Of a stretch of 8,862 bases of DNA, positions 1 to 6,851 are shown piece by piece. The notes beneath the pieces are model-generated. The model was not told the DNA's origin and made no database searches. It saw only the letters and a program-made list of their open reading frames with translations. Made by a program: the position numbers and the translations under genes. Location of the stretch: assembly GCA_900554255.1 (NCBI GenBank), contig USGN01000044.1, positions 1 through 8,862 on the forward strand, in the 5' to 3' direction. This DNA comes from an uncultured Collinsella sp. GTDB taxonomy: Bacteria; Actinomycetota; Coriobacteriia; Coriobacteriales; Coriobacteriaceae. The first letter of the stretch is position 1. The number at the start of each line of letters is the position of its first letter.

Positions 1-2
1 CG

Positions 3-40
3 AAAACAAAATGGGAACACGCCCCGCAAGGAGTGTCCCC
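3..40 (-). terminator. Intrinsic terminator after the Cof-type HAD gene
   Basis: Read on the minus strand, GGGGACAC (40-33) pairs with GTGTTCCC (20-13) over 8 bp with one G-U pair, around a 12-nt loop. A T-rich run (ATTTTGTTTT, from position 11 down) follows. The hairpin begins 16 nt after the HAD stop codon, so it would end the ABC-F/HAD transcript. The G-U pair forms only in minus-strand RNA; the plus-strand copy has an A-C mismatch at that place, which agrees with a terminator acting in this direction. Confidence 0.75.
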
Positions 41-56
41 AAGTGCCGGGTCGCAG

Positions 57-827
57 CTACACGAGTCCAAAGTGCTTCGCGGCGTTGTAGATGCCGTCAT
101 CGTCTACGGCGGTCGTAACGTAGGTCGCTGCGGCCTTCACAGTCTCCTGCGCGTTGCCCATGGCCACACTAGTGCCCACGGCGGCAAACATCGACAGGTC
201 GTTCTCGCCGTCGCCAAAGGCAATCGCCTCGCTCGCGTCGATGCCCAGGCGCTCCAGCGTCGCCGCCACGCCCAGGTCCTTGCCGCCGTTAGCGGGAATA
301 ATGTCACAGAACAGGTCGCACCAGCGCGTGGTGAGCGAATGCGACACGGCATCGGTCACGATATGCTCGTCGTCAGGGTCCACAAAGGCGCAGAACTGGT
401 AGACCGGTGCGTCAAAGGCGTGCTCAAACGGCTCCTCGTGGTAGACGATTCCCGCGTTGCTGCCAGCCGTCACCACGCACTCGGACAGGCGGTTCACAAA
501 CGAGTTCTCGCCCTGCATGCACAGCGAGTCGTAGCGCCCCTGCGCCACCTGGTCCACAATCACCGCGACGTCGTCCGAATCGATCGGGCAGCTGCGGTAA
601 ACTCCCTCGGCATCAAAGCAGTGCTGGCCCGAGAGCGTAATGTACGCATCCCAGCCCAGGTCGAAAAGCCAGTCCGGCATCTGGTAGGTCGGACGGCCCG
701 TGGCGATCACGCACGCAATCCCCTGCTCGCGAAAGCTGTCGAGCACCTGCTGCGCCGACGCCGGAATCCGGTGGGTCTTAAAGCTCAGCAGCGTACCGTC
801 GATATCGAAAAACGCGGCTTTGATCAT
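57..827 (-). CDS. Cof-type HAD-superfamily phosphatase (HAD-IIB)
   Basis: This 256-residue protein is a complete HAD hydrolase of the Cof/YbiV type. Such cytoplasmic Mg-dependent phosphatases act on sugar phosphates, nucleotides or cofactor precursors; the substrate cannot be told here. Motif I is DIDGT, with the nucleophile D8 and the acid/base D10. Motif II is the T of ATGR (T43), the motif III lysine is probably K183 (GGKD), and motif IV is GDGEND (205-210). The segment from about 80 to 180 is the C2-type cap that chooses the substrate. Length is normal for the family (about 250-280). The ATG at 827 has GAGGAG at 842-837, nine nt upstream and directly abutting the ABC-F stop codon. The two genes are 6 nt apart, so they are surely co-transcribed and perhaps translationally coupled. 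The family is certain; the role is not. Confidence 0.93.
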   Translation of the reverse strand: MIKAAFFDIDGTLLSFKTHRIPASAQQVLDSFREQGIACVIATGRPTYQMPDWLFDLGWDAYITLSGQHCFDAEGVYRSCPIDSDDVAVIVDQVAQGRYDSLCMQGENSFVNRLSECVVTAGSNAGIVYHEEPFEHAFDAPVYQFCAFVDPDDEHIVTDAVSHSLTTRWCDLFCDIIPANGGKDLGVAATLERLGIDASEAIAFGDGENDLSMFAAVGTSVAMGNAQETVKAAATYVTTAVDDDGIYNAAKHFGLV

Positions 828-833
828 CCTCGT

Positions 834-2693
834 CTACTCCTCGCCCTCGAGCTTTTCGCTCGCCTCGAGCCACGCCATCTCCAGCTCGTCCATGGCGGCG
901 TGAGCCTCGTCGATCTTTGCCTGCTGCTCGCCGAGCGCCGTGTAGTTGGTGGGATCGACCTGGGCCATCGCGGCCTCGGCCTCCTCAACGCGAGCGCGCT
1001 GCGTCTCCATCTTGCGCTCGAGCGAGCTCACCTCGCGGCGGAGCTTCTGACGTTCGGCGTTGGACAGGCCGTTGGGCTGACCGCTCGACTTGGGCTTTTC
1101 GGCCGCAGCTGCCGCGGCACCGGTGTCGAACGTGCCGGTCTTGGCGCTCGGTGCGCCCACGGGCTCGCCCTCGGCGGTAGCGTTGCACAGGCGCAGGTAC
1201 TGGTCGACGCCGCCGGGCATATGCGTCAGGTGGCCGTCGAGCAGCGCCCACTGCTGGTCGGTCACGCGCTCCATCAAGAAGCGGTCGTGCGTCACCAGAA
1301 TCAACGTGCCCGGCCATGCGTCCAACAGCTCCTCGATGGCGGCCAGCATGTCGGTGTCCATGTCGTTGCCCGGCTCGTCCAGGATGAGCACGTTGGGCTC
1401 GTCCAGGATTGTCAGCAGCAGCGACAGGCGACGGCGCTGGCCGCCCGAAAGATCGCCGATGCGGCTCCAGAGCTGCTGCGTCGTAAAGCCCAGGCGCTCG
1501 CAGAGCTTCTCGGGCGAAGTCTCCTTGCCGTCGATGACGTAGTACTTCTTATAGTTGCTGAGCACCTCGCGGATCGTGTCGCTCATGTATGGCTCGAGCT
1601 CCTCGAGCTGCTGCGACAGCACGCCAAAGCGTACCGTCTGGCCAATCTTCACGCGGCCGCGCGTGGGCGCAATTTTACCCTGGATCACATCGAGCAGCGT
1701 CGACTTGCCAGCGCCATTCTCACCCAAAAGACCATAGCGGTCGCCCGCACCAATGAGCCAGGTCACATCGGAGAGCACCTGCTTGGGCGCGCCGCCGGCA
1801 TCCGCATAGCCGGCATCCACGTCGACCACGTCGATAACCTGCTTGCCTAGGCGGCTCACGGCGAGGCGCTTGAGCTCCAGCTCGTCACGCATGGGCGGCA
1901 CGTCGGCGATCAGCTCGCGAGCGGCATCCACACGAAACTTGGGCTTGGTGGAGCGCGCCTGGGCACCGCGGCTCAGCCACGCGAGCTCCTTGCGCGCCAT
2001 GTTGCGACGGCGCTCCTCGGTAACCGCGGCCATGCGGTCGCGCTCTACGCGCTGCAGGATGTAGGCCGAGTAACCGCCCTCGAAGGGATCGACCTGGCCG
2101 TCGTGGACTTCCCACATGCTGGTGCAGACCTCGTCCAAGAACCAGCGGTCGTGCGTGACCACGAGCATGGCGCCCTGACCGCGCTGCCAGCGGGCCTTTA
2201 AGTGACGCGCGAGCCAGTTGATGGTGCGCATGTCCAGGTGGTTGGTGGGCTCGTCGAGCATGAGCACGTCGTAGTCGCCGATCAGCAGGCGCGCAAGGTC
2301 CACGCGACGGCGCTGGCCGCCCGAAAGCTCGCCCACCGTGCCCTCCCAGGGCACATCGCTAATAAGGCCGGCGAGGATCTGGCGCGTGCGGGGGCTCGAC
2401 GCCCACTCGTACTCGGGCGTGTCGCCCACAACGGCATGATGCACGGTATCGGTGTCGACAAGCTGGTCCTTTTGACCGAGCAATCCAATCGTCGTGTCGC
2501 GGCGGTGCGTCACGCGGCCGTCGTCGGGCTCCAACGTGCCGGCGAGCACGCTCAGCAGCGTCGACTTGCCGTCGCCGTTTTTACCGACAATACCAATGCG
2601 GTCGCCCTCGCCCACGCCGAGCGTCACGCTATCGAAAATATGCTTGGTGGGAAACTCTAGGCTGACGGAATCGCATCCCAAAAGAATCGCCAT
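834..2693 (-). CDS. ABC-F family ATPase, Uup-like
   Basis: This 619-residue protein has two ATP-binding cassettes and no membrane segments, the layout of the ABC-F family. These soluble ATPases bind the ribosome near the E site and relieve stalling; some give antibiotic resistance. Cassette 1 has Walker A GKNGDGKST (37-45), signature LSGGQ (123-127), Walker B ending DEPTNHLD (147-154) and VTHD (179-182). The inter-domain arm (about 230-275), with a KPKFR segment, is the typical tRNA-contacting linker. Cassette 2 has Walker A GENGAGKST (324-332), LSGGQ (415-419), an altered Walker B/D-loop DEPGNDMD (439-446) and VTHD (467-470). An Ala/Gly/Pro-rich stretch (about 505-540) leads to a charged coiled coil (about 543-617) like the C-terminal domain of Uup. 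The start is the ATG at 2693, with AAGGAG at 2707-2702, 8 nt away. A longer frame to 2849 would run through a palindrome and the pst terminator, so I rejected it. The family is certain; Uup-like is favoured over a resistance factor because of the coiled coil and housekeeping setting. Confidence 0.93.
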   Translation of the reverse strand: MAILLGCDSVSLEFPTKHIFDSVTLGVGEGDRIGIVGKNGDGKSTLLSVLAGTLEPDDGRVTHRRDTTIGLLGQKDQLVDTDTVHHAVVGDTPEYEWASSPRTRQILAGLISDVPWEGTVGELSGGQRRRVDLARLLIGDYDVLMLDEPTNHLDMRTINWLARHLKARWQRGQGAMLVVTHDRWFLDEVCTSMWEVHDGQVDPFEGGYSAYILQRVERDRMAAVTEERRRNMARKELAWLSRGAQARSTKPKFRVDAARELIADVPPMRDELELKRLAVSRLGKQVIDVVDVDAGYADAGGAPKQVLSDVTWLIGAGDRYGLLGENGAGKSTLLDVIQGKIAPTRGRVKIGQTVRFGVLSQQLEELEPYMSDTIREVLSNYKKYYVIDGKETSPEKLCERLGFTTQQLWSRIGDLSGGQRRRLSLLLTILDEPNVLILDEPGNDMDTDMLAAIEELLDAWPGTLILVTHDRFLMERVTDQQWALLDGHLTHMPGGVDQYLRLCNATAEGEPVGAPSAKTGTFDTGAAAAAAEKPKSSGQPNGLSNAERQKLRREVSSLERKMETQRARVEEAEAAMAQVDPTNYTALGEQQAKIDEAHAAMDELEMAWLEASEKLEGEE

Positions 2694-2701
2694 ATGCCCT
2701 G

Positions 2702-2707
2702 CTCCTT
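2702..2707 (-). promoter_or_regulatory. Ribosome binding site that fixes the ABC-F start
   Basis: AAGGAG on the minus strand lies 8 nt before the ATG at 2693. It decides against the in-frame upstream start at 2849, whose extra 52 residues would be encoded by the intergenic palindrome and the preceding operon's terminator. Confidence 0.8.
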
Positions 2708-2753
2708 CGTAGAAATTCAACGTTGTCCATGATAGCAGCGAGCCCCACCCCAA

Positions 2754-2788
2754 ACCACCACGAAGGTGCCTGTCCCCTTTGTGGTGGT
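2754..2788. repeat. REP-like intergenic palindrome
   Basis: ACCACCACGAAGG (2754-2766) and CCTTTGTGGTGGT (2776-2788) are inverted repeats of 13 bp with one G-T pair, around a 9-nt loop. No T-run follows on either strand, so it is not an obvious terminator. The wobble is tolerated in plus-strand RNA but is a C-A mismatch in minus-strand RNA, unlike the three terminators here. The GGGGACAGGCACC core resembles, from memory, repetitive extragenic palindromes seen in many bacteria. Its copy number cannot be tested from one window. Confidence 0.5.
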
Positions 2789-2803
2789 CGGTCTGGCAGC
2801 GAC

Positions 2804-2842
2804 ACAAAAAGGCGGGCCATCTCCCGCAAGAGATGACCCGCC
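2804..2842 (-). terminator. Strong intrinsic terminator of the pst operon
   Basis: On the minus strand GGCGGGTCATCTC (2842-2830) pairs with GAGATGGCCCGCC (2823-2811): 13 bp including one G-U pair, with a 6-nt loop TTGCGG, followed by TTTTTGTG. It starts 56 nt after the natural pstB stop. It separates the phosphate operon from the ABC-F unit and leaves no room for a phoU gene. Confidence 0.92.
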
Positions 2843-2898
2843 CCTCCAATCAGTCCCGTGGCGACCGTGGCCACCGCGGGCCTCAAGCATGTCCCGGA

Positions 2899-3767
<869 letters not shown>

Positions 3768-3771
<4 letters not shown>

Positions 3772-4694
3772 TCGGCCGTCATCTTCCTTGCCAGTTGCTT
3801 GCCCACGATACGGGCGACCACGTTAAACAGCAGCACGCAAATCATCAACAGCGCCGCGGTGCCCCAGACGATCTGCTGGGCCTCGGGGCTGCCCTCGCCA
3901 TAGATCTTGTAGATGTGCACGGCGAGCGACTCACCGGGGCGGAACACGTTCCAGGCGCAAGTGGGGCTCGACAGGTTAAAGCTCAAGAAATTCAGGCGAA
4001 CCGGCGAACTCATGCCCGAGGTAAAGAGCAGTGCCGCGGCCTCGCCAAACACGCGGCCGGCCGAAAGCACGATGCCGGTCACGATGGCGGGCATGGCCTC
4101 GGGGATCAGGATGTGCAGCGTGGCTTCCCAACGAGTAAGGCCCATGGCCAGGCACGCATCGCGCTGGGTCTGCGGCACGTCCTCGAGCGCCTGCTGGATC
4201 ACGCGCACCAGGATGGGGATGTTGAACATGGTGAGCGCGACGGCGCCGGAGATGATGGAGTACTTCCAGCCCAGCTGAACCGAGAACACCAGAAATCCGA
4301 ACATGCCGACGACGATGGAAGGCAGCGAGGACAGCGTCTCGATGGCGGTGGAGGCGATGTCGCGGATGGGCCCGTCCGGCGCGTACTCGACCAGGAAGAC
4401 CGCGCCGCCCAGGCTGATGGGCACCGAGATGATCAGGGTGATCAGCAGCAGATAGAACGAGTCGAATAGCTGGTAGAGTACGCCGCCCTGGGTCCCGTTG
4501 GCGCGCGACGGCTGCGTGAGAAAGCCCGGCTGGAACAGCGTCGAGATGCCCTCGAACAGGATGTAGGCCACCATGGAGATGACGATGAGCATGACGATGG
4601 CGACGATTGCCGTCAACACGCCCGTAGCGATGCGGTCCTGTTTTTGGACGCGCTCGAGTCTCGCCTCGTCGATATGGATGCGCGTGCTAGCCAC
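3768..4694 (-). CDS. pstA: Phosphate ABC transporter permease PstA
   Basis: This 308-residue inner-membrane protein pairs with PstC to form the phosphate channel. It has a charged N-terminal cytoplasmic stretch, a first membrane helix (about 24-47) and further hydrophobic segments near 78-103, 121-145, 147-165, 200-222 and 276-297. The ATPase-coupling EAA loop is at about 170-200 (EDVPQTQRDACLAMGLTRWE, with the G of AMGLTRW). Family hallmarks include SLPSIVVG (123-130). I chose the GTG at 4694, which has AAGGGG ten nt upstream (4710-4705) and overlaps the pstC stop by 8 nt. The alternative TTG at 4718 would add 8 residues but has no ribosome binding site. Its TGA stop overlaps the pstB ATG (ATGA), so translation of the two is likely coupled. 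The sequence looks intact, although the partner ATPase gene is broken. Confidence 0.95.
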
Positions 4695-5595
4695 GAGTCT
4701 TCGCCCCCTTGCGGCCAATGAGATGGATGATCAGGATGAAGATGAGGCTCATGCCCATCAGCAGCAGACCGAGCGCCCACAGAACATCGTCCTGGGCCGA
4801 GCCCTCGGCATAGACCGCCATGGACGTGGTGAGCGTGGTGGTGATGGTCGAGGCCGGCGACAGCAGCGACGTCGGCATGGCCTCGATGCCGCCGATAACC
4901 ATGCGCACGGCGAGCGTCTCGCCAAAGGCGCGCGTCATGCCAAGGATGACCGCAGTCATGAGCGACGGCATGGCAGACTTGAGCACCACGTGCCAGATGG
5001 TCTGCCAGCGGGTGTAGCCCAGCGCGAGCGAGCCCTGACGGTAGCTGTCGGGCACGGCACGCAGGCCGTCGACCGAAAGCGTAGTCATAGTCGGCAGGAT
5101 CATGACGGCCAGCACGATGGCGCCGGGCAAGATGCCCAGGCCCGTGCTCACATGGAAAACGCTCTTCATAAGGCCGACAACCACGTGAAAGCCGATCAAG
5201 CCAAAGACGACCGAGGGAATGCCGGTCAAAAGCTCAATAAGCGGCTGAAAGATCTTGGAACCAAACTTAGGCTGGATCTCGACCGCAAAGATGGCAGAGC
5301 CGATGGCGATGGGCAGCGCGATAAGCGTGGAGAGCACCATGACCGCAAACGAGGTGACGATCAGGGGCAGGGCGCCGGTATAGGGCAGACCGTTTTCGGC
5401 TGTGTTGGCCAGGTCCCACTTGGTGCCGGTGAAGAACTCGACAACCGAAACGCCATCCTTGAGAAAAGCCGAGAGGCCCTTTTGGGCGACCATGAAGATA
5501 AGCGCGGCAACGACAAGCGTCACGAGCGCTACGCACGCGCCCGTGACGCCCAGGCCCACGTTCTCAAGGTCGCGCTTTGGCAGCTGTTTTGCCAT
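4687..5595 (-). CDS. pstC: Phosphate ABC transporter permease PstC
   Basis: This 302-residue integral membrane protein is the second half of the phosphate channel. Helices are seen near 14-37, 75-105, 117-142, 152-173, 210-236 and 271-294, the usual six. The EAA loop that contacts PstB is at about 179-209, with RAVPDSYRQGSLALGYTRW as its core. The RAFGET segment (222-227) holds a conserved Arg/Glu pair of the permease family. LLTGIPSVVFG (122-132) is also typical. The ATG at 5595 has AAAGG six nt upstream and lies 25 nt after the pstS stop with no hairpin between, so it belongs to the pst transcript. It ends with TAG, which overlaps pstA. Length is normal and nothing is missing. Confidence 0.96.
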   Translation of the reverse strand: MAKQLPKRDLENVGLGVTGACVALVTLVVAALIFMVAQKGLSAFLKDGVSVVEFFTGTKWDLANTAENGLPYTGALPLIVTSFAVMVLSTLIALPIAIGSAIFAVEIQPKFGSKIFQPLIELLTGIPSVVFGLIGFHVVVGLMKSVFHVSTGLGILPGAIVLAVMILPTMTTLSVDGLRAVPDSYRQGSLALGYTRWQTIWHVVLKSAMPSLMTAVILGMTRAFGETLAVRMVIGGIEAMPTSLLSPASTITTTLTTSMAVYAEGSAQDDVLWALGLLLMGMSLIFILIIHLIGRKGAKTRG

Positions 5596-5620
5596 TGCAA
5601 ACCTTTCCGGGGGCGATTAC

Positions 5621-6559
5621 TTATTTAGCAGAGACCTTGCCGCTGGCGTCCTTGACGACCTTCATGGCAGAGACGGGGATAAAGCCCTGCTCCTCGACGA
5701 GCTTGCCCTGGACGTCGTCGGAAAGCATGAACTCCAAGAAGGCCTTGGTGGCCTCGTCGGCGTCCTTGGAGCAGTACATGTGCTCGGTAGCCCAGATCTT
5801 GAAGGAGTCGTCGGTGACGTTTGCGCTCTTGGGCTCGACGCCCTCGACCTTGATGGCGTTGAACTTGGAGTCATCAAAGTGCGAGAAATCGAGGTAGGAG
5901 ATGGCGTTGTCGGTGCTGCCCATCTGAGTCTGGACGTCGCCGGACTTGTCGAGCTCCGCATCGCCCTTGAACTCGTTTGCCTCAGAACCAAAAACAGCAG
6001 CCTCAAAGGTGGCACGAGTACCAGAACCGGCCTTGCGGTTGAGAACGACGATGGTGGCGTCGTCGCCGCCGACCTCCTTCCAGTTGGTAATCTGACCGGA
6101 GAAGATACCCTTGAGCTGCTCGAGGGACAGGTCGTCGACCTTGACGTTCTTGGAGACGACGGGGCCCATGCCCACGACGGCGACCTCGTGGTCGACGAGG
6201 TTCTTGACTTGATCGGCCTCAAGCTTGGTCTCGGCGAAGACGTCGGAGTTACCGATGGTGACGGTGCCGGCGGCAACAGCGGTCAGACCTTTGCCCGAAC
6301 CGTTGCCCGAGCCGGAGACGGAGACGTCGGGGTTGGCGTCCATGAACTTCTCGGCAGCGGCCTCGACGAGAGCCTGGAACGAAGAGGCACCGTCGTAGGT
6401 CACCTCGCCGGAGACGGACTCGGCAGCAGCGGCGCTACCCTTGTCGGCGGCATCGGATGCGCCGGAGCCGCCGCACCCAACGAGACCGAGACCGACGATG
6501 CTGGCAAGACCACCAGCAAGGCCGAGGAACTGACGACGAGAATAAGCCTGATCGAGCAT
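5621..6559 (-). CDS. pstS: Phosphate-binding lipoprotein PstS
   Basis: This 312-residue protein is the extracytoplasmic phosphate receptor of the Pst transporter. Residues 1-29 are a lipoprotein signal: a twin-arginine SRRQFLG (7-13), a hydrophobic core and the lipobox LVGC with the lipidated C29. A Gly/Ser/Ala-rich tether follows to about 45. Phosphate-contacting motifs are visible: the SGSGNGSGKG loop, FSGQITNWKEVGG, the KAGSGTRATFE loop and NAISYLDFS. It is therefore probably exported folded by the Tat route and anchored in the membrane. The ATG at 6559 has AAAGGAAG directly upstream and puts the signal peptide at the N-terminus. The longer frame to 6805 would place about 80 residues from the leader and the palindrome before the signal, so I rejected it. 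It leads the operon, and its first codons favour T-ending forms (CGT, GCT, GGT), which suggests high expression. Confidence 0.96.
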   Translation of the reverse strand: MLDQAYSRRQFLGLAGGLASIVGLGLVGCGGSGASDAADKGSAAAAESVSGEVTYDGASSFQALVEAAAEKFMDANPDVSVSGSGNGSGKGLTAVAAGTVTIGNSDVFAETKLEADQVKNLVDHEVAVVGMGPVVSKNVKVDDLSLEQLKGIFSGQITNWKEVGGDDATIVVLNRKAGSGTRATFEAAVFGSEANEFKGDAELDKSGDVQTQMGSTDNAISYLDFSHFDDSKFNAIKVEGVEPKSANVTDDSFKIWATEHMYCSKDADEATKAFLEFMLSDDVQGKLVEEQGFIPVSAMKVVKDASGKVSAK

Positions 6560-6750
6560 GATCTTCCTTTCGTACATGCGAATCGCGGGCACCCTGCCCG
6601 CTTTGCTGTTTGGAAAGATACGGCCTCGATCGGGCAGTGCCCGCGCCAACTGCGGTTTCTTACGGGCATTTGATAAACCCTTACCGCAAGCGCGGCAGGG
6701 CTTTACAAACGAATAACAATCCAGCGCCGAACATGGCACACCTTTTACAC
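6560..6750 (-). promoter_or_regulatory. pstS leader and promoter region with GC palindromes
   Basis: No gene lies in this stretch between the palindromic terminator and pstS. Next to pstS are the ribosome binding site (6570-6563) and two related palindromes. GCGGGCA-CCC-TGCCCGC is at 6585-6601. CGGGCA-G-TGCCCG is at 6631-6643. Each can fold alone, or the CGCGGGCA of one can pair with the TGCCCGCG of the other. A TATCAA sequence near 6671-6676 (minus strand) could be a -10 box, but no good -35 box stands before it, as expected for an activator-dependent promoter. A possible Pho box lies further upstream. Confidence 0.45.
6702..6719 (-). promoter_or_regulatory. Candidate Pho box (PhoB/PhoP-type direct repeat)
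   Basis: The minus strand reads TTGTTAT-TCGT-TTGTAAA, two 7-bp half-sites with a 4-bp spacer and so an 11-bp period. This is the architecture of the enterobacterial Pho box (CTGTCAT, N4, CTGTCAT), with 5/7 and 4/7 matches. Seen on the other strand, TTTACA-N5-ATAACA also resembles the Bacillus PhoP repeats. It lies about 143 nt before the pstS start. The match is weak and the spacing to any -10 box is not ideal. Confidence 0.3.
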
Positions 6751-6830
6751 CAATAAAAACAAAGTTGCGGTGAAATAGTTCCTGCTTGGCCATCAAATGG
6801 CCCATTCTAGGAACTATTCCACCGCAACTT
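6751..6830 (-). terminator. Very long palindrome with U-tract after the dipeptidase gene
   Basis: Arms at 6762-6783 and 6809-6830 are 22 nt each and complementary except for one position, which is a G-U pair in minus-strand RNA, so the transcript forms an unbroken 22-bp helix. The 25-nt centre holds a second perfect hairpin, GGCCAT-CAA-ATGGCC (6788-6802). On the minus strand the helix is followed by TTGTTTTTATTGG. It starts 21 nt after the dipeptidase stop, which fits an intrinsic terminator. The stem is far longer than usual, so it may be a dispersed palindromic element that also serves as terminator. Confidence 0.75.
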
Positions 6831-6851
6831 AGATTGGGAAACCGCGAAACC

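Noticed and set aside
33..1850. 605-codon plus-strand open frame antisense to the Cof-type HAD and ABC-F genes
   Set aside because: It is opposite two genes with clear family motifs. Its product is rich in His, Arg, Ala and Leu with no domain I recognise, as expected for the complement of GC-rich coding sequence.
2729..2757. ABC-F promoter with TATCAT as -10 box
   Set aside because: The -10 match is fair, but the sequence 16-18 bp upstream (TGGTTT or neighbours) is not a convincing -35 box and overlaps the palindrome, so I do not list it.
2694..2849. N-terminal extension of the ABC-F protein by 52 residues
   Set aside because: The extension would be encoded by the pst terminator and the REP-like palindrome, and the ATG at 2693 has its own good ribosome binding site.
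2843..2895. Second GC-rich hairpin between the pstB stop and the terminator
   Set aside because: GTGGC/GCCAC plus CCC/GGG can pair only with a 3-nt bulge and no T-run follows; it is weak beside the clear terminator at 2804-2842.
4573..6673. Long plus-strand open frames opposite pstA, pstC and pstS
   Set aside because: They mirror the permease and receptor genes, have skewed composition (Asp/His/Arg/Gly runs) and show no domains or supporting start signals.
6560..6805. N-terminal extension of PstS by 82 residues
   Set aside because: It would run through the leader and the long palindrome and bury the signal peptide inside the protein.
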